Shown: positions 27,543 to 36,029 of the stretch, in pieces
How positions within the stretch are numbered: position 1 is the first letter of the stretch
Layout of the letters: each line of letters begins with the position of its first letter
Assembly (NCBI RefSeq): GCF_004118265.1
Contig: NZ_SDHW01000005.1
Location: forward strand, 306,521 to 370,520
Direction: 5' to 3'
Origin: Lacibacter luteus
Lineage (GTDB): Bacteria > Bacteroidota > Bacteroidia > Chitinophagales > Chitinophagaceae
Length of the DNA: 64,000 nt
The notes under the pieces: model-generated
What the model was told of the DNA's origin: nothing
The model's input: only the letters and a program-made list of their open reading frames with translations
The model's database searches: none
Translations under genes and position numbers: made by a program

Positions 27543-28589
27543 ATGAAACGATTGCTTGCTATTATTCTTTTTCTCACGACGATGTTTATGGTTGCGGCTC
27601 AGGACAGCACAAACAAAAACAAATTACGTTTTTCGGGTTTTGCAGATCTTTATTATCAATACGATTGTAATCAGCCGGTATCGAACGAACGTCCACCGTT
27701 TATATATAATCATAAAAAGCACAACAAACCTTCCGTTAACCTGGCCTTATTGAAAGTTACATACGAACATGCAAAACTGAAAGCAAACCTTGCAGTGATG
27801 GCCGGAGATTATGCTCGGTATAATTTAGCAGCAGAACCCCGATTGCTGCAGTACGTTTACGAAGCAAATGCCGGTTACAGGTTTACAGATAAGTTAAGTG
27901 CAGAAGCAGGTATTCTTCCCTCGCATATTGGTATAGAAAGCGCCATCAGCAAAGATTGCTGGAACCTCAGCCGGAGTTTACTGGCAGAAAGCTCACCTTA
28001 TTACGAAACAGGAGTGAGGTTGAATTATGCATTCAACCAAAAATGGACAGCATCTGCATTGCTGCTGCAAGGCTGGCAGAATATAAAAGACAACAACAGA
28101 TCGAAGGCGTTGGGTACACAGCTTGTATTTAAACCCAATGAAAGCTGGGTATTTAATTCCTCTGCTTTTATTGGTAACGAGCAGCCCGATTCGCTGGCTG
28201 CTGTTGTACGAATGTTTCATAACCTGTCCATTACTTATACGATTGATTCAAAAGCGAACCTCGCTTTGTTGCTCGATGCAGGTGTACAGGGCAAAGAAAG
28301 CTGGTGGGGAAGTGCTGCTATGCTGCAGTATAAATTCAATAAACAGTTGAATGCTGCTATGCGTGCAGAATACTATTCCGATAAGAACGGCATTATTGTT
28401 TCAGCATATAAGCCAATTCCATTTTCTGCAACCGGGCTTTCCGTGAATGTTGATTATTTGCCGTTATCGTTCATCAGTTTTAGAACAGAACTTAAATACA
28501 TAGAGGCACCTTATTCTTTCTTTACAAGAAATGGAATTGCAGTAAGTAATGGTTTAACAATACTTGCCTCTGTTGCAGTTGGTTTTTAA
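27543..28589 (+). CDS. Outer-membrane beta-barrel (porin-like) protein
   Basis: A 348-residue protein with signal peptide (MKRLLAIILFLTTMFMVAAQ) and alternating amphipathic strands to the end (C-terminal SNGLTILASVAVGF). It resembles the porin-like barrels often found beside K+ uptake genes in Bacteroidota (for instance next to kdp loci). The start is an ATG 12 bp after kup, so it should be co-translated with the K+ operon; a plausible role is to let K+ pass the outer membrane, but that is inference from position. The name remains generic. Confidence 0.75.
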   Translation: MKRLLAIILFLTTMFMVAAQDSTNKNKLRFSGFADLYYQYDCNQPVSNERPPFIYNHKKHNKPSVNLALLKVTYEHAKLKANLAVMAGDYARYNLAAEPRLLQYVYEANAGYRFTDKLSAEAGILPSHIGIESAISKDCWNLSRSLLAESSPYYETGVRLNYAFNQKWTASALLLQGWQNIKDNNRSKALGTQLVFKPNESWVFNSSAFIGNEQPDSLAAVVRMFHNLSITYTIDSKANLALLLDAGVQGKESWWGSAAMLQYKFNKQLNAAMRAEYYSDKNGIIVSAYKPIPFSATGLSVNVDYLPLSFISFRTELKYIEAPYSFFTRNGIAVSNGLTILASVAVGF

Positions 28590-28620
28590 CCTGCTTACCG
28601 TAGTTGAGATATGAAAGGAA

Positions 28621-29344
28621 TCAATTAAGATTTAATCCTATAAAAATGCCAATCCAGGGTTTGTGCTGATAAATCCATTGGTTACGGTTTTTATCGGTAA
28701 TAAAATCAAACCCAAGCGAAATACCGGTGTTGAATTTCCGGAAACCGGCGAGTGCTGCAAGTCCGTAATCTATGGTAAAAGCATCGTACTCGTAATCGAT
28801 CGTATTGTTCAGCACTTTTGGATTCATAAACGAAGAGCCGATTCCTGCAAACAGACCCAAGCCAATTCCTGAGCGGGTATATTTTTCACGCTTAATACCG
28901 TTGTAAATTGTTTGCTGTTGAATTTTTAAGCGATCCATGCGATAGCCAATGTAAAACGAACCATTAAAACCCGTATTGAACTGTGCAGGCATTTCTGCAA
29001 TAGCCGGTCTGAATTTGAACGGCGTGGTAAACAAATCGAAATCGAGGGATGGTTTCAGAAGAATGATCTCATTTGCATTTTCAGTGAAAGGATAAAGCAA
29101 TCCTGTTGTAACAGGATTTGCCTGCGAACGAAAAAAAAACACTGTCGCCTTCCAGAACTAAATAAACCACCTTGATTTTTTGCAGGGTATTTGTGTCTTG
29201 CTTAAAATAATGCGCAGCAGTTGTTTTCGATAACAGGTATTTTCCTTCTTCCAGATCCTGTAACGATGTTTTTTGTAAAACACTGCAGCTTGCGAAAAGA
29301 AGCGAACATATTAAGCAGAATAGTTTGGCTGATCCGGTATTCAT
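28621..29344 (-). pseudogene. Frameshifted lipoprotein/outer-membrane barrel gene
   Basis: Two overlapping minus-strand frames form one protein. The first starts at the ATG at 29344 with a lipoprotein-like signal (MNTGSAKLFCLICSLLFASC) and runs to VVYLVLEGDSVFF; the second continues FRSQANPVTTGLLYPFTENANEIILLKPSLDFDLF and ends in barrel-like strands (WIGIFIGLNLN). They join at a run of nine A on the plus strand (29131-29139): eight would give one 240-residue frame. It may be an inactivating mutation, a phase-variable tract or a sequencing error. No family recognised. Confidence 0.7.
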
Positions 29345-29503
29345 CTTTTTGTATGGTGGAATTAGTACAATGTTACGCAAAACAGTTGTTTCAGTTGTTC
29401 ATATGCCAATATGCACGGGTATTTAAAACGCTTTAAAAGAGCAATTGCAGGTAGAGGTATATACAAGAGTTAAGAATATAAAAACATATCTGAACAAACA
29501 AAA

Positions 29504-29523
29504 GCCACTGCTTTCACAGTGGC
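29504..29523 (-). terminator. Terminator of the Pro/Thr-linker protein gene
   Basis: GCCACTG / CAGTGGC stem with a 6-base loop, followed on the minus strand by TTTTGTTTG, 26 bp past the stop at 29549. Confidence 0.75.
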
Positions 29524-29548
29524 CTTCAACTAATATATATTGTATTCT

Positions 29549-30571
29549 TTAGCTCTTAAACCGAAACACTACGCTGCCATTCTTCTTATCATCTGCACTT
29601 AAAAATACTTTGTAATACTGTTCGCCATTTTGTACACGCATAATAGCTGTGTTGGGTGGTACACGACCCTGGTTTTCAGCATACATGGTTAACGTGTTGT
29701 CTTTACCACGAATAGCTTTCAGTTTAAGGGTAATGGGTTTATCGCTGAGTGTTTTTTGCAAAGCAACCACTTCACCATTGAACAACACTGTAATAATATC
29801 GCCGTCGATTTCTGCATTATCAAATAAATTCACGGTAATCTCTTCTTCTTCGATCGGGATAGTTTCAAATACTTTGCTTTCACGCTTTTCTAAACCATTG
29901 GGCAGTTTAGGTGCAGGAATAGTTGTTGGTTTTACTTCCGGTTTTGTTTGGGGTTCAGTTGTGTTGTCAACCTTCGTAATAGAAGGTACTGTAACAACCG
30001 GCGTTTCTTTTTTAGGTTCGGTAGTGGCAGGTTTTGTTACAGGCTTGGTTACAGGTTTTTCAACAGGCGGTTTATTCGTTGCAGGACTTGTACGGGCTGT
30101 GCTGTTTTGCGGTGGTGTTGTAACGTTGTTTTTCACCAGTTGTTTACGCATCAATGTAGTTGAGCCAATACCACATTTGTCAATATCTCTTGCGCCTTTC
30201 CATGTTCCGCTTAGTTCTTCCGTTTCGCCTTTACGGAAATAGGTGAGTGTGTGCATCTGTAAACAATCGATTTGGTCGGGTGGTGTATTTTTTTTGATCA
30301 CTTTTACTTCGGTGGAAGTAAGTGTTTTACTACCCGGATCGATGGTGCCTTTTATTTCGCAGATGGTATAATACCGTTTTCCTGCATAATTAAAATAGGT
30401 TGTGGAGGTACCGGTAAAGCTGTTGCCCCGGGCCTCAATTTCCAATACATATTCTGTTTGACCGCCAGGTTCGTTTTTAGAATTAAAGCTGCCTGTCCAT
30501 TGGCCGCTGTATTTCTGGGCAAAAAGCTGTGAAGTGCAAAAAAGGAAAGCAAGTAATAAAATCTGTCTCAT
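29549..30571 (-). CDS. Secreted protein with Pro/Thr/Lys-rich linker, function unknown
   Basis: A 340-residue exported protein with signal peptide (MRQILLLAFLFCTSQLFAQ). An N-terminal beta-rich domain (about 20-150, YSGQWTGSFNSKN...EYVLEIEARGNSFTGTSTTYF) is reminiscent of lipocalin-like folds. A low-complexity linker follows (about 155-235, with KPVTKPVTKPATTEPKK), then a C-terminal domain (about 240-340, EITVNLFDNAEIDGDIITVLFNGEVV) that resembles a jelly-roll or Ca-binding-like module. No named family. The linker points to an extended envelope protein. It diverges from the thrS cluster. Confidence 0.65.
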   Translation of the reverse strand: MRQILLLAFLFCTSQLFAQKYSGQWTGSFNSKNEPGGQTEYVLEIEARGNSFTGTSTTYFNYAGKRYYTICEIKGTIDPGSKTLTSTEVKVIKKNTPPDQIDCLQMHTLTYFRKGETEELSGTWKGARDIDKCGIGSTTLMRKQLVKNNVTTPPQNSTARTSPATNKPPVEKPVTKPVTKPATTEPKKETPVVTVPSITKVDNTTEPQTKPEVKPTTIPAPKLPNGLEKRESKVFETIPIEEEEITVNLFDNAEIDGDIITVLFNGEVVALQKTLSDKPITLKLKAIRGKDNTLTMYAENQGRVPPNTAIMRVQNGEQYYKVFLSADDKKNGSVVFRFKS

Positions 30572-30662
30572 TGTGTAAGTTCAAAATCTACCTGCAAATT
30601 ACACAATTGAAAAAAAACGGCTTGGGTAAGGGTTTGTTAATTTTCAAACGGTTAGCTTTTGT

Positions 30663-30670
30663 TACCTTTG
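30663..30670 (+). promoter_or_regulatory. -7 box for thrS
   Basis: TACCTTTG, a TAnnTTTG match 26 bp before the ATG at 30697. It rules out the longer reading frame from 30529. Confidence 0.55.
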
Positions 30671-30696
30671 TTCTCCAAAAAAATCAAGACAAGTAC

Positions 30697-32628
30697 ATGA
30701 AGATCAGTTTTCCGGATGGAGCAGTGCGGGAGTACGAGCAAGGTGCGTCGGCTCTTGACATTGCAAAATCAATCAGCGAAGGATTAGCAAGAAAAGTATT
30801 GGCAGCAAATGTAAATGGAGAGGTGTGGGATCTTTCCCGTGCAATAACGGGTGATGCTACATTGAAATTGCTGACCTGGGATGATGCTGATGGAAAAAAC
30901 ACCTTCTGGCATTCAAGTGCTCATCTTATGGCCGAAGCAGTTGAATCATTGTTCCCGGGTGTAAAATTCTGGGTAGGCCCTGCTTTGGATAAAGGTTTTT
31001 ATTACGATATGGATCTCGGCGATAAGAAAATGACCGAGGAAGACCTAGTGGTGCTGGAAAAGAAAATGAACGAACTGGCAAAAAAGAACAATGCTTACCA
31101 GCGTAAAGAAATTTCCAAACAGGATGCCATTGCTTATTTCACCGAGAAAGGCGATGAGTACAAACTCGATCTCCTGCAAAACCTGGAAGACGGCGGCATT
31201 ACCTTTTATACACAAGGCGATTTTACCGATCTCTGCCGTGGACCACATATCCCGTCAACCGGTTTTATCAAAGCCATCAAACTCACTTCTATTGCAGGTG
31301 CGTATTGGAAAGGCAATGAAAAGAACAAACAGTTAACCCGTGTGTATGGCGTAACCTTTCCTTCACAAAAAGAACTGGATGAATACCTGGCGATGCTGGA
31401 AGAAGCGAAGAAGCGTGATCACCGTAAGCTGGGTAAAGAGCTGGGCATTTATACAATGGATGACGATACCGGTCCGGGTTTGCCTTTGTGGTTACCTAAC
31501 GGCACCATCATTATTGAAGAGCTGGAAAAGCTGGCGAAAGAAACAGAAGCTGCTGCAGGGTATAAGCGTGTGGTAACACCGCATATTGCAAAGGAGAGCA
31601 TGTATCTCACCAGTGGTCACCTGCCTTACTATGCAGATAGTATGTTTCCGCCCATGGAAATGGATGGAGAGAAATATTATCTGAAGGCGATGAACTGTCC
31701 ACATCATCATAAAATATTTGATGCAGAACCAAAAAGCTACAAAGATCTTCCATACCGCATTGCTGAATACGGTACCTGTTACCGTTATGAGCAGAGTGGG
31801 GAGTTATTTGGTTTGATGCGTGTACGTTGCTTACACATGAACGATGCACATATTTATTGCAACCGTGAACAGTTTGCCGATGAGTTCCGTGCGGTGAACG
31901 ATATGTACCTGAAGTATTTCAAGATCTTTGGTATTGATAAGTATGTGATGCGTTTGAGCCTGCATGAACCAAGCAAACTTGGTCAGAAATATGTGAACGA
32001 ACCACAGCTCTGGCAGGAAACAGAAGCAATGGTGCGTAAAGTACTCATAGAATCAAATATTCCGTTTGTTGAGGTGCATGATGAGGCGGCTTTCTATGGT
32101 CCGAAGATCGATGTGCAGATATGGAGCACCATTGGCCGGGAGTTTACACTGGCAACCAACCAGGTCGACTTCAACAGTGGTAACAAATTCAAACTGTCGT
32201 ACACCAATCAAAACAACCAGCCCGATGTGCCGTTGATCATTCACCGTGCACCATTGGGTACACACGAACGTTTCATTGGGTTCTTACTGGAGCATTATGC
32301 AGGGAAATTCCCGTTATGGTTAGCGCCAATGCAGGTGAAGATTCTGCCAATCAGCGATAAGTTTATGGATTATGCAAAAACTCTGTTACAGAAACTGAAA
32401 AAAGCAGATATTCGTGCAGAGATTGACGACCGTAATGAAAAGATCGGTAAGAAGATCCGTGATACAGAGCTGGCAAAAGTGCCGTATATGCTGGTAGTAG
32501 GTGAAAAAGAAATGAACGAAGGAAAAGTAGCAGTACGTAAGCAAGGTAAAGGTGATGCAGGAACTGTAGATGCAGATGAGTTTATTGCTGCAGCCGCTCT
32601 TGAGATCAGCGAACGTAAATCAGATTAA
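30697..32628 (+). CDS. thrS: Threonyl-tRNA synthetase
   Basis: Cytosolic class II aminoacyl-tRNA synthetase (643 residues, E. coli 642). The start at 30697 gives the TGS domain directly (MKISFPDGAVREYEQGASALDIA). The editing domain follows (HSSAHLMAEAVESLFPGVKFWVGPALDKGFYYD), then the catalytic core with YLKAMNCPHHHKIF (zinc-binding Cys and His), the class II motifs (RIAEYGTCYRYEQSGELFGLMRVR; IHRAPLGTHERFIGFLLEHYAGKFPLWLAPMQ), and a C-terminal anticodon-binding domain. It heads the conserved order thrS-infC-rpmI-rplT. Confidence 0.98.
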   Translation: MKISFPDGAVREYEQGASALDIAKSISEGLARKVLAANVNGEVWDLSRAITGDATLKLLTWDDADGKNTFWHSSAHLMAEAVESLFPGVKFWVGPALDKGFYYDMDLGDKKMTEEDLVVLEKKMNELAKKNNAYQRKEISKQDAIAYFTEKGDEYKLDLLQNLEDGGITFYTQGDFTDLCRGPHIPSTGFIKAIKLTSIAGAYWKGNEKNKQLTRVYGVTFPSQKELDEYLAMLEEAKKRDHRKLGKELGIYTMDDDTGPGLPLWLPNGTIIIEELEKLAKETEAAAGYKRVVTPHIAKESMYLTSGHLPYYADSMFPPMEMDGEKYYLKAMNCPHHHKIFDAEPKSYKDLPYRIAEYGTCYRYEQSGELFGLMRVRCLHMNDAHIYCNREQFADEFRAVNDMYLKYFKIFGIDKYVMRLSLHEPSKLGQKYVNEPQLWQETEAMVRKVLIESNIPFVEVHDEAAFYGPKIDVQIWSTIGREFTLATNQVDFNSGNKFKLSYTNQNNQPDVPLIIHRAPLGTHERFIGFLLEHYAGKFPLWLAPMQVKILPISDKFMDYAKTLLQKLKKADIRAEIDDRNEKIGKKIRDTELAKVPYMLVVGEKEMNEGKVAVRKQGKGDAGTVDADEFIAAAALEISERKSD

Positions 32629-32712
32629 AAGAATTTCTCTTTAACCCCTGGAGAGAATTTTAAAAACAAAATGAACAGTTGCTTCCGGTAAGGGGATGGG
32701 AGCAGAATTAGT

Positions 32713-33291
32713 ATGGCATTTCCACAAAGACCTCCAAGGGGACGTTTTATTCCCCGTAAAGAACCAGAGCATCGCATTAACCACATGATCCGGGTACCGG
32801 AAGTACGTTTGGTGGGCGATAATGTAGAGGTGGGTGTTTATCCAACTCAAAAAGCTTTACAGATTGCCCAGGATCTGGGTTTGGACCTGGTTGAAATTTC
32901 TCCGCAGGCAGTACCGCCTGTTTGTAAAGCGACCGATTACAACAAATTCCTTTACGAAAAGAAGAAGAAGGAAAAGGAAATGAAGGCCAAGAGCAAATCG
33001 GCCGAGTTGAAGGAGATCCGCTTTACACCAAACACCGACGATCATGACTTTGACTTTAAAGCCAAGCACGCCGAAAACTTCCTGAAAGAAGGAAATAAGG
33101 TAAAGGCTTATGTACAGTTTAAAGGTCGTGCCATCCAGTTTAAGGAAAGGGGAGAATTGGTGTTGCTGAAGTTTGCTGAACGCTTGCAGGAAATTGGCCA
33201 GGTTGAAGGCCTACCGAAGCTGGAAGGTAAACGGATGCTCATGATCATTTCGCCGAAAACGACGAAAAAGAAAAAAGAAAGTGCAGAATAA
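32713..33291 (+). CDS. infC: Translation initiation factor IF-3
   Basis: A 192-residue factor that binds the 30S subunit, prevents early joining of the 50S subunit and checks the start codon. The N-terminal domain has [63 protein letters not shown]. The C-terminal domain has [40 protein letters not shown]. It ends with a Lys-rich tail ([10 protein letters not shown]) that extends the usual ~180-residue length. It starts with an ordinary ATG, unlike the AUU of E. coli infC, so that classical autoregulation by a rare start is not expected here. Confidence 0.98.
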   Translation: MAFPQRPPRGRFIPRKEPEHRINHMIRVPEVRLVGDNVEVGVYPTQKALQIAQDLGLDLVEISPQAVPPVCKATDYNKFLYEKKKKEKEMKAKSKSAELKEIRFTPNTDDHDFDFKAKHAENFLKEGNKVKAYVQFKGRAIQFKERGELVLLKFAERLQEIGQVEGLPKLEGKRMLMIISPKTTKKKKESAE

Positions 33292-33299
33292 GCATAAGC

Positions 33300-33324
33300 A
33301 AACCGCCTCCGAAAGAGGCGGTTT
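33300..33324 (+). terminator. Terminator after infC
   Basis: AAACCGCCTC / GAGGCGGTTT stem with a 5-base loop ending in TTTTGTTTG, 8 bp after the infC stop. It splits thrS-infC from rpmI-rplT. Confidence 0.8.
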
Positions 33325-33515
33325 TGTTTGTATATTATGGTTTAGATGCTTGATTACCAAGGAAAGTAACCTCGACAAAGGAGAGTTCTTCGGAATTTTG
33401 GAATGCTGCAATTTTAGAGATGTCTCGTGCCTCGACATGAAGGGCATCGGGACCGGCCGCTGATCTTTTGTAAAAAAAGTGTGTTCCTATTTCCGTCTTT
33501 TCCATACATTTTTCC

Positions 33516-33523
33516 TACATTTG
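33516..33523 (+). promoter_or_regulatory. -7 box for rpmI-rplT
   Basis: TACATTTG fits TAnnTTTG. With transcription starting a few bases downstream, it leaves a leader of about 100 nucleotides before rpmI. Confidence 0.5.
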
Positions 33524-33529
33524 CGCTCC

Positions 33530-33631
33530 CAAATCGGGAAGCTGGAAACAGCTGGTATTGCCCAAACGGCCCCCTAAGTGTTCTGCCTGTGCAGAGCCGC
33601 CAGCCGGGTATCATTCTTAAAGCGCAGTAAA
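33530..33631 (+). promoter_or_regulatory. Structured leader of rpmI-rplT (candidate L20 autoregulatory RNA)
   Basis: Contains a GAAA-tetraloop hairpin AGCTG-GAAA-CAGCT (33540-33553), a CCC...GGG hairpin just upstream, and a GC-rich segment with GGCC, GCAGAGCC and GCCAGCC blocks that can pair in alternative ways. L20 is known to repress its own operon through mRNA structures in E. coli and Firmicutes; that this leader does so is inference. Confidence 0.4.
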
Positions 33632-33829
33632 ATGCCAAAGGTAAAAACCAATTCAAGTGCCAAAAAAAGGTTTAAAGTAACCGGCACCGGTAAGATCACT
33701 CACCAAAAGAGTTTCAAACGTCACATCCTCACTAAGAAGTCTAAAAAGCGTAAGCGTAACATGCGTATCGACGGTGTAGTTGCAAAATCACATGTTGACT
33801 TTGTAAAACGTTTATTGCGTCTGAAATAA
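33632..33829 (+). CDS. rpmI: Ribosomal protein bL35
   Basis: A 65-residue basic 50S protein ([45 protein letters not shown]...), full length for the family. The ATG at 33632 gives the canonical N-terminus. rplT follows 47 bp later. A separate promoter and terminator separate this pair from thrS-infC. Confidence 0.98.
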   Translation: MPKVKTNSSAKKRFKVTGTGKITHQKSFKRHILTKKSKKRKRNMRIDGVVAKSHVDFVKRLLRLK

Positions 33830-33876
33830 GAGCCGCACAAACACACATCAAATTTATCATTCAAAAAAATTAAGAT

Positions 33877-34221
33877 ATGCCACGTTCAGTAAACGCAGTT
33901 GCTTCTAAAGCACGCCGCAAAAGAATTCTTAAGCAAGCCAAAGGCTTCTATGGCAAACGTAAAAACGTTTATACAGTTGCCAAAAACGTAGTTGAAAAAG
34001 GTATGACCTACTCTTACGTAGGCCGTAAATTGAAAAAGCGTGAATACCGTGCGCTTTGGATTGCCCGTATCAATGCAGCAGTAAGAGAAGAAGGTTTAAC
34101 TTATTCTCAGTTCATCAATAAACTGAAAGTAAAGAACATCGACCTCGATCGTAAGATCCTTGCAGACCTGGCGATGAACGAACCGGAAAGTTTTAAGAAG
34201 CTGGTTGAATCTGTAAAGTAA
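33877..34221 (+). CDS. rplT: Ribosomal protein bL20
   Basis: A 114-residue 50S assembly protein ([80 protein letters not shown]). It binds 23S rRNA early in assembly and in other bacteria also binds its own mRNA leader to repress the operon. It is the last gene of the cluster and is followed by a hairpin at 34237-34268. Confidence 0.98.
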   Translation: MPRSVNAVASKARRKRILKQAKGFYGKRKNVYTVAKNVVEKGMTYSYVGRKLKKREYRALWIARINAAVREEGLTYSQFINKLKVKNIDLDRKILADLAMNEPESFKKLVESVK

Positions 34222-34236
34222 TATCTCAGATATAAA

Positions 34237-34268
34237 CAAAAGCCCCGACAGCAATGTTGTGGCTTTTG
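34237..34268 (+). terminator. Terminator after rplT
   Basis: CAAAAGCC...GGCTTTTG stem with an inner CGACA/TGTTG extension, 15 bp after the rplT stop. The T-run is short and within the stem. Confidence 0.6.
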
Positions 34269-34289
34269 TATTAAGGATGCTTTTGCTTA

Positions 34290-34425
34290 GAGAAAAAGCA
34301 CCAACCGTTCCTGCGGAACGGAGTACTTCTGCTTATTTTTTTCTACTATGAAATGTTTCTACGGAACAAGCACTGTCATGTTGTAGTATTTTTTGTTCCA
34401 TAGGAACGTCTGGCGGCATTAAAAA
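34290..34425. repeat. GTTCC/GGAAC palindromic repeat element, copy 2
   Basis: Contains the palindrome CCGTTCCTGCGGAACGG (34305-34321), a CTACGGAAC variant (about 34358), and GTTCCATAGGAAC (34395-34407). The two hairpin types and their order match those in the element at 6504-6672. No gene is seen between rplT and the arginine decarboxylase. Confidence 0.55.
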
Positions 34426-34511
34426 TATTGAGAAAAACAATTATTTTAAAACACTCCAACACCGCAGGATGCAGTAAAAAAATCTTCACGCCCCTGCATT
34501 TATTTTTACAA

Positions 34512-34519
34512 TAGTTTTG
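34512..34519 (+). promoter_or_regulatory. -7 box for the arginine decarboxylase gene
   Basis: TAGTTTTG fits TAnnTTTG and overlaps the first possible start codon (GTG at 34519), which suggests that the second GTG at 34537 is the real start. Confidence 0.45.
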
Positions 34520-34536
34520 TGCAAAATTTTTTAAAG

Positions 34537-35967
34537 GTGACACAAGACCAACGCTCGTTTCAACTGACCAATCAAACGTATAACGACCTCGTTCATCAAA
34601 CTTTTAATTTTCCACAGGATGGGTTTGATCTGAAAGACGGTTACCTCCAATTCAACGGACTTGATGTAAAAGCTTTGATCGATAAGTATGGTACTCCCAT
34701 GAAACTGACTTATCTGCCAAAAATTGGTATGCAGATCAAAAAGGCGAAGAAGATGTTTGATGCTGCGTTTAAAAAGCATCGCTACGAAGGCAAGTACTTT
34801 TATTGCTATTGTACAAAGAGCAGTCATTTTTCGTTTGTAGTGGAAGAAGCATTGAAGCATGAAATTCACCTGGAAACTTCTTATGCTTATGACATTGAGA
34901 TCATCAATAAGCTTTATCAGAAAAAGAAGATAAACAAGGATATACAGATCATCTGTAACGGTTACAAACAAAAGCATTATATAGCACGCATTGCAAAATT
35001 GCTCAACAGCGGATTTAAAAATGTAACGCCGATTCTTGATAACAAAGAAGAGCTGCAGCAATACAAGAAAACAGTAAAGGTTCCCTTTAAAGTGGGTATA
35101 CGTGTAGCAGCGGAAGAAGAACCTACATTCCCTTTCTATACTTCACGCTTAGGCATAAGAGCAAGAGATATTCTTGAATTTTATGTAGATAAGATAGAAG
35201 GTAATGAAGATCGTTTCCAGTTAAAGATGTTGCATATCTTCCTTAACAAAGGAATTAAAGATGATATCTATTACTGGAGTGAGCTGAATAAGGTTGTTAC
35301 GCTGTATTGCCAGTTGAAGAAGATCTGCCCTGAGCTGGATTCAATTAATATTGGCGGCGGTTTCCCTATTAAACACTCGCTTGGTTTTGAATACGACTAT
35401 CAATTCATGATTCATGAAATTGTAGCAACCATTAAAAAGACCTGTAAAAAAGCAGGTGTACCCATGCCGAATATTTATACCGAGTTCGGAAGCTTTACCG
35501 TTGGTGAAAGTATGGCGCATATCTATTCAGTGATTGGCCAAAAAACACAGAACGACCGTGAGAACTGGTATATGATCGATTCTTCTTTCATTACTACTTT
35601 GCCTGATACATGGGGTATTGGTGAAAAGTTTTTGATGTTGCCGATCAACAAGTGGGAGAACGATTACCAGCGTGTGGTGTTGGGTGGTATTACCTGCGAC
35701 AGTCATGACTACTACGATTCGGAAGAGCATATCAATGAAGTGTTCCTGCCCAAGTTAAACGGAGACGCACAGGAGCCTTTATATGTTGGGTTCTTCCACA
35801 CAGGAGCATATCAGGATCAGATAAGTGGATATGGTGGTATCAAGCACTGTATGATTCCTTCGCCCAAGCATATTATTGTAGGGCACGATAAAAACGGTAA
35901 GCTGGTTGATTGGGTATATGCAAAAGAACAAACCGCACAAAGTATGTTGAAGATATTAGGCTACTAA
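34537..35967 (+). CDS. speA: Arginine decarboxylase-like PLP enzyme
   Basis: A 476-residue fold-III PLP decarboxylase of the short Bacteroidota arginine decarboxylase group, likely making agmatine for polyamine synthesis. The barrel has FYCYCTKSSHF (with the probable PLP Lys) and a DSINIGGGFP phosphate-binding loop; IYTEFGSFTVGESMAHIY and the C-terminal CDSHDYYD and VGFFHTGAYQDQISGYGG segments fit the family's active-site blocks. It is much shorter than E. coli SpeA (~650). No ATG exists near the start; GTG 34519 overlaps a promoter box, so I use GTG 34537. A terminator follows at 35984-36009. Confidence 0.76.
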   Translation: MTQDQRSFQLTNQTYNDLVHQTFNFPQDGFDLKDGYLQFNGLDVKALIDKYGTPMKLTYLPKIGMQIKKAKKMFDAAFKKHRYEGKYFYCYCTKSSHFSFVVEEALKHEIHLETSYAYDIEIINKLYQKKKINKDIQIICNGYKQKHYIARIAKLLNSGFKNVTPILDNKEELQQYKKTVKVPFKVGIRVAAEEEPTFPFYTSRLGIRARDILEFYVDKIEGNEDRFQLKMLHIFLNKGIKDDIYYWSELNKVVTLYCQLKKICPELDSINIGGGFPIKHSLGFEYDYQFMIHEIVATIKKTCKKAGVPMPNIYTEFGSFTVGESMAHIYSVIGQKTQNDRENWYMIDSSFITTLPDTWGIGEKFLMLPINKWENDYQRVVLGGITCDSHDYYDSEEHINEVFLPKLNGDAQEPLYVGFFHTGAYQDQISGYGGIKHCMIPSPKHIIVGHDKNGKLVDWVYAKEQTAQSMLKILGY

Positions 35968-35983
35968 TGATCTTATAAAAAGC

Positions 35984-36009
35984 AAAGCCCCGACAAATGC
36001 CGGGGCTTT
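35984..36009 (+). terminator. Terminator after the arginine decarboxylase gene
   Basis: AAAGCCCCG / CGGGGCTTT stem with an 8-base loop and a T-run on the plus strand, 17 bp past the stop at 35967. Confidence 0.85.
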
Positions 36010-36029
36010 TTTATGTTCACTTCTATACC

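Noticed and set aside
30529..30696. Extended N-terminus of thrS
   Set aside because: It contains the -7 box; the TGS domain starts at 30697.
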